Assembly (NCBI GenBank): GCA_017307785.1
Contig: JAFKGI010000004.1
Location: forward strand, 238,620-302,619
DNA length: 64,000 nt
Source of the DNA: Vulcanimicrobiota bacterium
GTDB taxonomy: Bacteria > Vulcanimicrobiota > Xenobia > Xenobiales > JADMJV01
Direction: 5' to 3'
Made by a program: the position numbers and the translations under genes. Position 1 is the first letter of the stretch. Each line of letters begins with the position of its first letter. This document shows, piece by piece, positions 50,995-60,189 of the stretch. The notes beneath the pieces were generated by a model. That model worked only from the letters and a program-made list of their open reading frames with translations, was not told where the DNA came from and did not search any database.

Positions 50995-51767
50995 TTGGCT
51001 TTGACCTTCTTGCCGGTGGTGGAGTAAGGAGCGACCTCGGTGCGCACGGGAGTGGCCACTTTGGCCCCGGCCGGGAACTCAAGCTCGACGTCATACATGC
51101 CGTCGGCGCCCTTCTGGCCCACCGAGATCTTGCTGCTGTTGGGAGCCTGGAAGACGCTGTCAAAAGCTGGAGTGGCGAACTTGTTGATCACTTTGTCGTC
51201 GATGATCACGCCGCCCTGGTCGGCACCCTCGACGATGTGGGCTTTCATGTTGACGTCGAAGCCGGCGCCGCCGGGGGTCGACTGATAGCTGTCCACGGCC
51301 ACCGTCTGGAGGGAGAACAGCTGGGTGATGGCCCACTCGTCTTTGCCGATTTTGGCGATGCCGATGCCCATGCTGTTGAACTTGGGATTGAGCAGGTTGG
51401 CGCGGTGCACCGGGCTGTTCATGAAGGCGTCCACCACGTCTTCGGCCAGTTCGCCTTCGGGCACACCCACCGAGCGGTAGATGTTCTCGGCAATCGACAT
51501 GTCCCAACCACCGGAAACCTCGATGCGGCTCTTGGGGCGTTCCAGTCCGGCGGTGGGGGAGGTGTGGGAGAAATATTTGAGCTTGGACATCTCCACCGAG
51601 TGCCCGGCCGCCGCGTCGTTCAGGTAGTTGAGCTGGGCCACCGGCCTGACTCCATTTTCTTTGCGCATCTGGTTGGAGAGCGCAATGATCTTGGTGATCA
51701 GGGCCGCATCGTCGGCCAGAGCGGGTCCCGCCAGCAGGCCGGCCAGGAGCAGGGTCAGGATCTTCAC
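50991..51767 (-). CDS. Secreted CAP-domain (SCP/PR-1) protein in tps operon
   Basis: About 258 residues from GTG at 51767, with AAGGA 10 bases upstream; the ATG at 51788 is an alternative and overlaps the TpsA stop as ATGA. Signal peptide VKILTLLLAGLLAGPALA. CAP domain: IIALSNQMRKENGVRPVAQLNYLNDAAAGHSVEM, HTSPTAGL, SIAENIYRSVGVPE, DAFMNSPVHRANLLNPKFNSMGIGI and WAITQLFS, with His, Glu and His of the cavity present. A C-terminal beta domain (VDVNMKAHIVEGADQGG…) ends in KVKAN. It is paralogous to the CAP protein at 46.9-47.6 kb. It overlaps the genes on both sides. Confidence 0.83.
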   Translation of the reverse strand: MKILTLLLAGLLAGPALADDAALITKIIALSNQMRKENGVRPVAQLNYLNDAAAGHSVEMSKLKYFSHTSPTAGLERPKSRIEVSGGWDMSIAENIYRSVGVPEGELAEDVVDAFMNSPVHRANLLNPKFNSMGIGIAKIGKDEWAITQLFSLQTVAVDSYQSTPGGAGFDVNMKAHIVEGADQGGVIIDDKVINKFATPAFDSVFQAPNSSKISVGQKGADGMYDVELEFPAGAKVATPVRTEVAPYSTTGKKVKAN

Positions 51768-51784
51768 GGATTGGAGTTCCTTTC

Positions 51785-54655
51785 TCATCGGGGAATTCGC
51801 GACAGGGTCAGGCGCAAGCTTTTCCCCACCGACTTCAAGTGCAAACGATATGGCCCACGCATGGCGGTGAGACCGCTTGGAGCGAACTTCCAGCCGTGCT
51901 GCTTCAGCTGACGGACCAGCTGAGGCATGCTGCCCTGCAGCTTCAGTCGAGTGGTATCGACCGTACGGCTCTCGGCCTGAAGAGGGAACTGCTCGGACTG
52001 GAGCAACCAGCTGAGCAATTGCTGCAAATCGGCGTCGTCGTCGCTGGCCACGAAGCTGGTGGCGGGGCCGGCTTTCAGGAAAAAACGCTGTCCGCTCACG
52101 ATGCCCTCGGCCTTCTCGTCGCCCTTCCAGGCCTCGAAGTGCTCGTCGGTGGCGCGAACTCGATAGCCGCGGGCGGCGAAAGCCTCGATCCAGGGCATCA
52201 GCCCTCGCGAGCCCAGCTGATAGATGAACTTTTGCGAATCGGCGACCTGCACCGTTCTTTGCAGGCCCTCCATCGCAAGGAAGGCGAAGGGGTCGCGATT
52301 CCCATCCACCTGCAAAACGGCCGAAGAGCCTTCGATGACGCCGGTCAGCTTGTGGCCTTCCCGCTCGCCGTCGAGTCGATCGGCCGTCATACGCGCTCGC
52401 CAGCCGTGCTGACCCAGCGCGTCGAGCAGCGCCGAAAGGCGATACTGGTCGACCTGAATCTCGACCGGCTTGCCGTTCTCGAGTTGGCGGAAGAACTGGG
52501 TGAAATCGATCCACTGGGCCTGAGGAATGGGGTCGGGGCTGACCTGTAGATCGGCTCCGGTGGGTGTGAGACTACCCAGGATGACCAGACCGTCTTTGCT
52601 GGCCTGCAGTCGCTCCCCGGTCATACGAGCCTTCCATCCCCGCTGCCCCAGAGCTTCGAAAAGCGGCAAGAGGTCGTCGCTCTCCACATGCATCGAGTAG
52701 AGGTCGGAAACCCGGCTCTGAGAGGTGATCTGGTAGCCCGGTAGGCCGCTCACGAAAGCCAGGGAGTCGAGCAGAGCCTGATCGACATCGCCGCTCCCCG
52801 TGCCGGGCTCAGAAGGAGCGGGCACGACCGGAACCGGCTGGTAAGAGTCGCTGGTTTTCTCATTGATTTGAAAAATCGGCACTTGATTCACGCCGCTGGT
52901 GTCCAGCAACGGGGGGCGCGGCGGTTGGGGCAAAGGAAACGGGCCGGACACCGTGGGTGCGGGCGGTTGTGGCGGAGCAACCCGCAGATTGAGTCCATCG
53001 ATGCCGTTGACCAGGGCTTCGGTCGGGGGGTCTTCATAGCGGAAGTTGTATTCCGTGGCCAGGCCGGAGATGCGATCCAGGCCGATGTAGACAGGGTCCT
53101 CGGGCGTTCCCACCCGGCCGCCGGCGTTGAAGCTGGCCTCCAGACCCTGCACCGAGCCTCCGTCCTGAACCGCGTTGAGAATGCTTCCGCCCGCTTCCAA
53201 TCGGGTGTTGCCGGCGCCGATACCTCCCAGAAAGATATCGCGACCGGCCCGAATGTCGACATTGCCGGGTGGCAAAGAGCCGAGCACGTCAAACGTGCTG
53301 ATGGTGTCAAAAGTGGCGTCCAGACCGGCGTTGATGGTGACGGAGCCGCCCGGCGTGCGCAGATCGCCCACGGCCACCGTGCCGTTGGGCGCATCAAACC
53401 GATAGGAACCGCCGGCCGAGGTGTTCAGTCGGTCGCGTGAATCCACAAAGCGGATGTCCCCGTCGAAAACGGTCATATGCACGGAAACCGAGGGGGCCAG
53501 GTTGATTTCGTCGCCGGCCATGTCGTCGACCTGGATCAAGTGCTGCGCTTCCAGCACCACCTGGGTGCCGGCCGGTAGCGCTTCCAGCGCACCGCGTGAA
53601 ATTTCATTGGGAGAGGCGTCGTTGGCCAGCAACACATTGGGCAGATATACGTCCAGGGGCGCGTTGGCGTTGCTGTCGGTGATGTGAATGACGTCCGGAT
53701 CAAGCAAAAACTGATTGGCGATGACCGTGCCGGTCAGGCCGAAATGGCGTCCGCTCAGCTCGGCAAAATCGGCCTCCACCTTGCCGTCCAGACGAGCCAA
53801 CCCGTTAGAGAGAATGCGCACATCCTGGCCGGAGGTGGTGGAGCCAGGGGCCGCCAGGGTGGCCTGGGTCGAGTGGAGCAGCACCCGTCCGCCCTCGATG
53901 CGCCCCTCCTGAACGACCAGCCCCTCGCCGCGCGGCAGCTGGCCGGCTTCGACGATCTGCGGATCGGCCACCACCTGACGCAGCACTTCGCTGACCGCTT
54001 GAGGCGCCAGGGCCACCGTGCCCGGATTGCTAATCTGGGCGTTGGGCAGGGTGATTTCCACCAGTCCCTGACCGTCAAAATTGATGGTGGCCTCGCGCGA
54101 GCCGACCAATCCCACCTGACCGGCTTTGGCCAGAATCACACCCTGATTGTCCACCATGGGCGCCACCAGCAGCAAAAAGCCGCCCTCGGCCACCTTGAGC
54201 TCGCCCTGGTTGATCACTGAAGCCAGCGGCTTGTCGGCGTCCTGGGTCAGATGGTAGCGCCCGGCCAGAAAATCCTGGTCGGTGAGGTTCAAGGTGGTGG
54301 CCATCAGGCCGCCCACGTCCACCTTGGCGCTCGGACCGAAGACCACGCCGTTGGGATTGATGAGAAAGACCCGGCCATTGGCCTGCATCTGTCCCAAAAT
54401 ATTGGAAGGGTCGGTGCCCACCACGCGATTGAGGATGACCGACAGCTGATTGGGCTGGACAAAACGAACCAGCTCGTGCACATCAATGCTGAAGCCGTTC
54501 CAGTTGATGATGGCGCGATCGGTGCTCTGGTTGATCAGAGTGGTGGGGCCGATGTTCTGGATGTTGACCCCGCCGTGAATCACCTGAGGACCGTTGGGCT
54601 CGGCCCAGCTCAGTCCGGAGGCCAGCAGGGCCAGCGTCAGCGTGCGCTTTACCAT
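51785..54655 (-). CDS. TpsA-type exoprotein with filamentous-haemagglutinin N-domain and novel C-terminal repeats
   Basis: 956 residues from ATG at 54655. Signal peptide MVKRTLTLALLASGLSWA. The TPS secretion domain is clear: GPQVIHGGVNIQNIGPTTLINQSTDRAIINWNGFSID, LNRVVGTDPSNILGQM, FLINPNGVVFGPSAKVDVGGLMATTL. A beta-helix-like part (to ~530) and a Pro-rich linker follow. The last ~310 residues contain about four related ~85-residue units, each with a helix, a [GAR]xGW[KR]ARMT-like turn and two beta strands (ALGQRGWKARMTGERLQ…, ALGQHGWRARMTADRLD…, AFAARGYRVRATDEH…, QLKQHGWKFAPSG…). Exported through the TpsB encoded just upstream; its start overlaps the tpsB stop by 7 bases. Confidence 0.85.
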   Translation of the reverse strand: MVKRTLTLALLASGLSWAEPNGPQVIHGGVNIQNIGPTTLINQSTDRAIINWNGFSIDVHELVRFVQPNQLSVILNRVVGTDPSNILGQMQANGRVFLINPNGVVFGPSAKVDVGGLMATTLNLTDQDFLAGRYHLTQDADKPLASVINQGELKVAEGGFLLLVAPMVDNQGVILAKAGQVGLVGSREATINFDGQGLVEITLPNAQISNPGTVALAPQAVSEVLRQVVADPQIVEAGQLPRGEGLVVQEGRIEGGRVLLHSTQATLAAPGSTTSGQDVRILSNGLARLDGKVEADFAELSGRHFGLTGTVIANQFLLDPDVIHITDSNANAPLDVYLPNVLLANDASPNEISRGALEALPAGTQVVLEAQHLIQVDDMAGDEINLAPSVSVHMTVFDGDIRFVDSRDRLNTSAGGSYRFDAPNGTVAVGDLRTPGGSVTINAGLDATFDTISTFDVLGSLPPGNVDIRAGRDIFLGGIGAGNTRLEAGGSILNAVQDGGSVQGLEASFNAGGRVGTPEDPVYIGLDRISGLATEYNFRYEDPPTEALVNGIDGLNLRVAPPQPPAPTVSGPFPLPQPPRPPLLDTSGVNQVPIFQINEKTSDSYQPVPVVPAPSEPGTGSGDVDQALLDSLAFVSGLPGYQITSQSRVSDLYSMHVESDDLLPLFEALGQRGWKARMTGERLQASKDGLVILGSLTPTGADLQVSPDPIPQAQWIDFTQFFRQLENGKPVEIQVDQYRLSALLDALGQHGWRARMTADRLDGEREGHKLTGVIEGSSAVLQVDGNRDPFAFLAMEGLQRTVQVADSQKFIYQLGSRGLMPWIEAFAARGYRVRATDEHFEAWKGDEKAEGIVSGQRFFLKAGPATSFVASDDDADLQQLLSWLLQSEQFPLQAESRTVDTTRLKLQGSMPQLVRQLKQHGWKFAPSGLTAMRGPYRLHLKSVGKSLRLTLSRIPR

Positions 54656-56169
54656 AAGCGCGTCTGCAGCCCGGCATAAATGGCCGGGGACATGCCTCGG
54701 GAATTGCTCGAGGGGGAAAGCGGAAAGCCCAGGTCGAGACGGGCCTGCACATCGCGGTCCCAGTTCAAGCGCAGGCCCACGCCCGCCCCCAGAAAGCTGC
54801 GGTTGGCGAATTCGCCCGGTTGCGGCCGCTTCAGGCTGCCTCTTCCATAGTCGACGAAAGCCAACAACTCCAGGGTCTGTGGATCGTCCGCCAGCGGAGA
54901 GAAGCGAAACTCGCTGCTGAGCACGTAGGCCGAGTCGGCCAGATATTCGCCCTGAGCGTAGCCGCGCACCGTGTAAGGACCGCCCAGGGAAAACTGCTCG
55001 GCCGTGACCAGCGGGTTCAAGGCCAGCTGAGCCAGGCCGCGGCCGGCCCAACGGAACTGTCCGCTCAGGCTCTGGATGCGCAGCGCGTCCAGGTTGAAGT
55101 GGGTGAAGTTGCCGCCCGCTCCCACTCGACTGGCCATGTTGAGCGGTGAGGTGCCGAAGCCCTGACTCACCCCCGCGGACAGGAAGCTCTGACCGTCTAC
55201 GTCCAGCCACAGGCCACTGTAGCCCAGATTGACCTTGAAGTAGTCGTCGCGCGAAAAGGCCTGGCCCAGCAGACTGTTGCGGATCGAATTGGAGCTGACG
55301 CCCAAAGACAGGTCGGACCGATGGGTCAGGGTGCGCTCCAGCGCCTGTTCCACGCCCAGCCGGAAGATGTCGGCGTTGCCACGCACGTCCAGAATCTGGA
55401 ACTGATCGCCCAGATTGAAGGCGCTGTTGGTATAGCCAAAGTGCAGGCGCGTGCCCTCGGTGTTGAGCGGTCGGGTGTAACCGGCGTCGACGTAGAGATT
55501 GCTGCCGCTGGCGGGAAAGCCGACCAGAGTGCTCACGGCCAGGCGGTCACCTACTCCGCTCAAATCTTGATCGGCCAGGGTCAGGCCGATGCGATGCTCA
55601 CCCAGGGCGGAGTTGCCGTAATTGTTGTAGGTCAGCCAGCCGGCGAAAGGATGGCGGTCCTCCACCTCCAGCACCATGTCGGTGGTGCCTTTGCTCTGGC
55701 CCTTTTCCAGGCGAACCTTGGCTTTGACGTCGGGCAGGTCGTTGACCAGCAGCAAGGAACGCATGACTTCGTCTTCTATATAATGGCCGGACTGCAGAGT
55801 GGGCTCGAAGTATTCCTTGAGCATTTCCGAATCGCGGAACTCGTTGCCCACCACTTTCAGGCTGCCGATCTTGCCCTCGAAGACCTGCAGACGCACCAGG
55901 CCGTTGGCGAAGTCCTGCTCCGGCACGTAGGTGTGGGCCAACTTGAAGCCGTGGCTGATGTGATACTGGGTCACGGCCTCGGCGGCTTCTTTGATCTCGG
56001 CCAGGGTGAGGCGGCGACCCTGATAGGGCGCCAGCACCGGAATCAACTCGGATTCGCTGACCAGCGTGTTGCCTTCCAACTGGAAGCGCTGCACCTGCAT
56101 CGAGGTCTCGCTCTGGGCCAGGGCCTGAGCGGTCAGGCAAATGGCAAGCAGAGCACCCCGAAATCTCAT
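54649..56169 (-). CDS. TpsB outer-membrane transporter (FhaC/ShlB family)
   Basis: 506 residues. Signal peptide MRFRGALLAICLTAQALAQ. POTRA region: VQRFQLEGNTLVSESELIPVLAPYQGRRLTLAEIKEAAEAVTQYHISHGFKLAHTYVPEQDFANGLV; then a 16-strand barrel with the family pattern YNNYGNSALGEHRIGLTLADQDLSGVGDRL and a C-terminal FLGAGVGLRLNW…LGFPL. Its end is TRLW rather than the usual F. It exports the TpsA protein of the next gene across the outer membrane. First gene of the overlapping operon. Confidence 0.9.
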   Translation of the reverse strand: MRFRGALLAICLTAQALAQSETSMQVQRFQLEGNTLVSESELIPVLAPYQGRRLTLAEIKEAAEAVTQYHISHGFKLAHTYVPEQDFANGLVRLQVFEGKIGSLKVVGNEFRDSEMLKEYFEPTLQSGHYIEDEVMRSLLLVNDLPDVKAKVRLEKGQSKGTTDMVLEVEDRHPFAGWLTYNNYGNSALGEHRIGLTLADQDLSGVGDRLAVSTLVGFPASGSNLYVDAGYTRPLNTEGTRLHFGYTNSAFNLGDQFQILDVRGNADIFRLGVEQALERTLTHRSDLSLGVSSNSIRNSLLGQAFSRDDYFKVNLGYSGLWLDVDGQSFLSAGVSQGFGTSPLNMASRVGAGGNFTHFNLDALRIQSLSGQFRWAGRGLAQLALNPLVTAEQFSLGGPYTVRGYAQGEYLADSAYVLSSEFRFSPLADDPQTLELLAFVDYGRGSLKRPQPGEFANRSFLGAGVGLRLNWDRDVQARLDLGFPLSPSSNSRGMSPAIYAGLQTRLW

Positions 56170-56293
56170 AGGCGCGGGCGGTTCGCGGTGGGCAATGGCA
56201 ATCCTCTAGCGGCAAATGGCCGCTTCCGTTGAAAGGAATCGTGTGCGGTCTGCTAAAGCCTGTTACCCCATAGCTGGGAATGAGGACTTGTCG

Positions 56294-57316
56294 ATGAAGA
56301 AGAGCGCGCTGATTACGGGTGTTACCGGGCAGGATGGTTCCTATCTGGCAGAACTGCTGCTGGAGAAGGGCTACGAGGTCCACGGAGTGGTTCGCCGAAC
56401 CTCCCAGTTCAATACCGGTCGCATCGACCATTTGCGCCCTTACCGGCAGGGACCGGAGCCCAAGTTCTTTCTCCACTATGGCGATTTGGCCGACAGCAGC
56501 GGATTGCGCCGTCTCCTGAGCAGCACCAAGCCCACCGAGGTCTACAATCTGGCCGCTCAATCGCACGTTAAAATCAGCTTTGACCAGGCGGAGTATACGG
56601 CGGACATCGTGGCCACCGGCACGTTGCGTCTATTGGAGGCGATCCGCGACTACAACGATTTCACCGGGGAGCAGGTGCGCTTTTATCAGGCGGGCTCCTC
56701 GGAGATGTATGGTTCGGCCGCGGCTCCGCAGTCTGAGGAAACCCGATTCTGGCCGCGCAGCCCCTATGCGGTGGCCAAAGTAGCCGGTTTTCACTATGGG
56801 GTGAACTTTCGAGAGTCCTACGGAATGCACATCTCCAACGGCATCCTCTTCAATCACGAGTCTCCGCGTCGCGGCGAGAACTTCGTTACCCGCAAAATCA
56901 CTCTGGCGGTGGCCCGCATCGAAGCCGGTCTGCAGAACGAGCTGGTGCTGGGCAACCTCGAGTCCAAGCGCGATTGGGGATTCGCCGGTGACTACGTGGA
57001 GGCCATGTGGCTCATGCTGCAGCAACCGGCCGGAGACGACTACGTGGTGGCCACCGGCAAAAGCTACTCGATCCGCGAATTTTTGGAGCTGGCTTTCGGC
57101 CAGATCGGCAAAGACTACCGGGACTACGTGAAGTTTGATTCGGCCTACACCCGGCCCGCTGAAGTCGACCACCTCGAAGGTGACTCTTCCAAAGCTCGCC
57201 GCATCCTGGGATGGGCGCCCAAGCTGGACCTGCCCGCTCTGGTCAAGCTGATGTTCGAAGAAGACCGCAAACTAGCTCAGAAGGAGCGCGCTCTCCAGCA
57301 GTTCGCCCAGATTTAG
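56294..57316 (+). CDS. gmd: GDP-mannose 4,6-dehydratase
   Basis: About 340 residues from ATG at 56294, with TGAGGA 8 bases before it; the 26 residues upstream are not conserved. NAD motif [23 protein letters not shown], the GMD-specific [27 protein letters not shown], catalytic SSEMYG and [12 protein letters not shown] (Tyr-x3-Lys), and [16 protein letters not shown]. It makes GDP-4-dehydro-6-deoxymannose, precursor of fucose, rhamnose or perosamine in surface polysaccharide. It is divergent from the tps operon. It converges on the acyltransferase with a 4-base overlap. Confidence 0.95.
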   Translation: MKKSALITGVTGQDGSYLAELLLEKGYEVHGVVRRTSQFNTGRIDHLRPYRQGPEPKFFLHYGDLADSSGLRRLLSSTKPTEVYNLAAQSHVKISFDQAEYTADIVATGTLRLLEAIRDYNDFTGEQVRFYQAGSSEMYGSAAAPQSEETRFWPRSPYAVAKVAGFHYGVNFRESYGMHISNGILFNHESPRRGENFVTRKITLAVARIEAGLQNELVLGNLESKRDWGFAGDYVEAMWLMLQQPAGDDYVVATGKSYSIREFLELAFGQIGKDYRDYVKFDSAYTRPAEVDHLEGDSSKARRILGWAPKLDLPALVKLMFEEDRKLAQKERALQQFAQI

Positions 57317-58455
57317 CGCCTGAGGCTGGATTGCGAGGCCCAGTGAAGGGCCGGTCGCTCGACCCAGCGGTAGAAAAGGGCGGCCAGGGGAATCACCAGC
57401 AAGGTTCCCAGCGGCAGCGCCAGGAGGGTGGGCAGCTGCTTCAGCAGCAGCTGTTGGATCACGCGCAGCAGCGGTTCGTGGATCAGATAGAGGCTGTAGG
57501 TGATGAGCCCGATAGGCGCGAGCCTGGCCCAGGTTCCGAAGCGGGTCACGCCCTCCTCTTCTTCCTTTTCCAGAAACAGGTTGACCAGGGCGAAGAAGCT
57601 GATGCCCCAGAAGATGTCCACCCAAACCCAGCCCGCGCTGCTGCGTTCGCAGAACATCGCGGCCAGAGCGAAAGCCAGCACAAAGGCCGGGGAGGAGAAC
57701 TTCGGGTAGCTGCACCTTCCGTAGAAGCGTTCCGCCGCCAGAAAACCCAGGCTCCATTCGAACCAGCGCGCCGGGCCCAGGGTGAGGAGATTGACCGGTG
57801 CCTTCCACAGCGCGGGTGAGATGGAGCCGCCCGCCGCGCCCGACATGACGGGTTCGCAGGCAAAGAGATAGACCGCCAAAAATCGGAAAACTAGAGTGAC
57901 CACCAGCACGATCGCCATGGCCTGCAGCGGCCCACGGGCTTTGCGCAGATAAAGTAGCCCGAAATACATCAGGTAAAGTTGTTCTTCCAAAGCCAGAGTC
58001 CAAAAGACAGGGTTGCCGAAAATGCCGAGAGCTTTGGGCCACAGGGGGAAGAGCATGGTGACGTGGATCAGGCTGGAGAAGGCATAGGTTTCGGCAGGAT
58101 AAAGGTGGTGTCGTGCCGGGTTCAGGTCGGCAATGGCCGGCAGCAAGGCCACGGACAGCAGAACGGCTGCCAGATAGGGCGGGTAAAGGCGTTTCAGGCG
58201 GCGCTGCCAGAACAACCAGAAGTCGGGCGGACGGTCTTCGTTCTTACTGGCCTGGCGGGCGTGAATGCAGAAGCCGGAAATGACCAGAAACAGATGCACG
58301 CCGACCCAGCCTTGAAAGAGTGGATAAAGCAGGGCGAAGCGCCAACCGCTCAGTTCTCCGAATCGCTCGACCAGATGCCCGAAAATTCCGTGGTGAGCCA
58401 GCACCATGAGGCAGGCGATGGCTCGCAGAATATCCATCGAATGAGAACGCTTCAT
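57313..58455 (-). CDS. Acyltransferase 3 family membrane protein (OafA/YrhL-like)
   Basis: 380 residues with about ten transmembrane helices. Motifs: [18 protein letters not shown] (H-H active-site His pair region) and [55 protein letters not shown] and LYLIHEPLL. The family O-acetylates sugars of polysaccharide or peptidoglycan in the periplasm. The gene follows the L,D-transpeptidase by 4 bases, so it is in that operon, and converges on gmd. Confidence 0.9.
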   Translation of the reverse strand: MKRSHSMDILRAIACLMVLAHHGIFGHLVERFGELSGWRFALLYPLFQGWVGVHLFLVISGFCIHARQASKNEDRPPDFWLFWQRRLKRLYPPYLAAVLLSVALLPAIADLNPARHHLYPAETYAFSSLIHVTMLFPLWPKALGIFGNPVFWTLALEEQLYLMYFGLLYLRKARGPLQAMAIVLVVTLVFRFLAVYLFACEPVMSGAAGGSISPALWKAPVNLLTLGPARWFEWSLGFLAAERFYGRCSYPKFSSPAFVLAFALAAMFCERSSAGWVWVDIFWGISFFALVNLFLEKEEEEGVTRFGTWARLAPIGLITYSLYLIHEPLLRVIQQLLLKQLPTLLALPLGTLLVIPLAALFYRWVERPALHWASQSSLRR

Positions 58456-58459
58456 GTTT

Positions 58460-59353
58460 TTAGCGCGCCATGCGGGTTCGCGAGGCCTGGTCCTGAATGC
58501 AGGTGACGGGCAGACCCTGAGATCGTTGCCAGGCTCCCAACTCCAGAGGGTCGACCCACTCGGCGCTCTCGTCGCTCTCCAGGTCCGCGTAGGTCAGCTC
58601 TTTTCCTACGATCCAGACCACCGTGTCGCGGCCGATTTCCGGATGGCGGAACAGTTCGTCGATGTCCGCGTTGCGCATACCGATGCAGCCCCAGGTCCAG
58701 TTGTCGTCGATGCCGCCGCCGTGGATCTGAATTTCGCCACCGATGTCCTGGCCCGGTGCCAAGAGCTTCAGGCGAGCTTTGTCGACTGAAGTCGGATAGT
58801 TGATGTCAAAGGCTTTGTGCCACTTTGCCTTTGGCTGGCGGCCGCTGATCAGGTAGCGACCCTCCGGGGTGGAAGCACGGTCCTGGCGCAGCTTGCGCTT
58901 ATGGGCGCCGCTGCCGAAGGAAACAGGGTAGCGTTTGACCATCTCCCCGTGGCTGTGGACCTCCAGGCAATATTGTAGCTTATCGATGAGAATCCAGGCG
59001 TCCGGCACCGCTTCCGGCAGGCGCTGGGGAGGGACCGAAGCGGGATTGGCTTGATACCACCAGCCATCGTCGGTCTCACCGGCGTAATAGTAGGTGGCGC
59101 CGGGGGCCAGTCGATTGTCCAGGTAGGCGGTGCCTTCAAACAGTCCCAGGTTGGCAATGGGAAAGGTCGGGTCTTTCAGGTCCTCCTGGAGAAAAGGCTG
59201 GGTGCTCCGATAGATCCGGATCTGCTTGCCCTCGTGGTGAGACCAGCTCAGCATGATGTTCTGCCCGTCGCTCGCCCAGGACAGCCCGCTTTCGCGGGCG
59301 CTCAGGCGAGCGACGAGAAGAAAGAAGAGGAGCGAGAGCCATCTTCGAGTCAT
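58460..59353 (-). CDS. L,D-transpeptidase (YkuD) with N-terminal FN3-like domain
   Basis: 297 residues. Signal peptide MTRRWLSLLFFLLVARLSA. N-terminal ~90 residues: a fibronectin-III-like domain (GLSWASDGQNIMLSWSHHEGKQIRIYRSTQPFL…YYYAGETDDG). C-terminal catalytic domain: PEGRYLISGRQ, IQIHGGG and WTWGCIGMRNADIDELF, with the catalytic His (IHGGG) and Cys (WGC) in place. It cross-links peptidoglycan or attaches proteins to it. The tandem acyltransferase downstream could modify the same wall. Confidence 0.9.
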   Translation of the reverse strand: MTRRWLSLLFFLLVARLSARESGLSWASDGQNIMLSWSHHEGKQIRIYRSTQPFLQEDLKDPTFPIANLGLFEGTAYLDNRLAPGATYYYAGETDDGWWYQANPASVPPQRLPEAVPDAWILIDKLQYCLEVHSHGEMVKRYPVSFGSGAHKRKLRQDRASTPEGRYLISGRQPKAKWHKAFDINYPTSVDKARLKLLAPGQDIGGEIQIHGGGIDDNWTWGCIGMRNADIDELFRHPEIGRDTVVWIVGKELTYADLESDESAEWVDPLELGAWQRSQGLPVTCIQDQASRTRMAR

Positions 59354-59371
59354 CCGGGAGAGCGAACTGAC

Positions 59372-60049
59372 TTATCCCAGAGGAAGGGACTTGCGCCGCG
59401 TGGCACCCGCGAGCAGCAGGGTGGCCATGAACGCGAAGGGCAGCGTGGCGGCGGCAGGATTCAGTTCCGGTGCGGAAGGGTCCAGGGAATCAAAAACGAG
59501 AGCCTGGTAGCTAGGGAAGCCAGCGTTGTTGTAGTCCGTCAAAACCGTGAAGCGGAAATATTGAGCGGTGACCGCACCGAAGTTGACGATCTCGGCGGGT
59601 TGACCCTGTCCATCACTGGACTGCGCAAATGTGTAAAGACCAACTAGTGAGAAACCAGCGCCCGTCAGTGGGTTATAGTTCACGTTATCCAGGGACCACT
59701 CGATCACGACGTCCCGGAGGCCAAAGGCCGCCAACGGGGTGCTGTCCGGCGCGGACGCATTCCAAAAGCCGAACCTGGCCAAACTGTAGACCCCACCCAG
59801 GTCATACGTGTTAATGACAGGATAGCCGGCACTACCGTCCGAGAACCAGCCAAATCCGTTGGTAGTAGTATCCGTCAGGTCGTTCCCGCTGATGTTTGTA
59901 AAGTCCAGCGTTTCATTCAGAGTGCTGAAGCCCGACGCGGTATTAAAATCTCCCGTATTGGATGTGCCGGTGACTCCAACGATAGGAGCCGCCTGGCACA
60001 GGGCGGTGGAAAGAGCTAGCAGACAAGTTGCAACAACGGCTTTAAACAT
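59372..60049 (-). CDS. Secreted discoidin-like protein with PEP-CTERM-like sorting tail
   Basis: About 225 residues from ATG at 60049. Signal peptide MFKAVVATCLLALSTALCQA. The middle is beta-rich: INTYDLGGVYSLARFGFWN, LRDVVIEWSLDNVNYNPL and VTAQYFRFTVLTDYNN, the pattern of F5/8 type C (discoidin) domains. The tail is SAPELNPAAATLPFAFMATLLLAGATRRKSLPLG: short motif with PEL, a single membrane helix and a basic RRK end, matching the tripartite exosortase/PEP-CTERM signal layout. No exosortase is in the window. It lies 18 bases upstream of the L,D-transpeptidase gene on the same strand. Confidence 0.7.
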   Translation of the reverse strand: MFKAVVATCLLALSTALCQAAPIVGVTGTSNTGDFNTASGFSTLNETLDFTNISGNDLTDTTTNGFGWFSDGSAGYPVINTYDLGGVYSLARFGFWNASAPDSTPLAAFGLRDVVIEWSLDNVNYNPLTGAGFSLVGLYTFAQSSDGQGQPAEIVNFGAVTAQYFRFTVLTDYNNAGFPSYQALVFDSLDPSAPELNPAAATLPFAFMATLLLAGATRRKSLPLG

Positions 60050-60189
60050 TCGCGGGCTATTGGCGATTGTGTCACGGAGTCCTGCTTGGGCAAAGTCAGT
60101 CTTTTGGACGGGGCCAACCTTTGGGCAGGAAGGGTGGCGCGGATCCGCGCAAACCCACACCCAGTTTACGCAAGGCGAGGATTTAGTTC

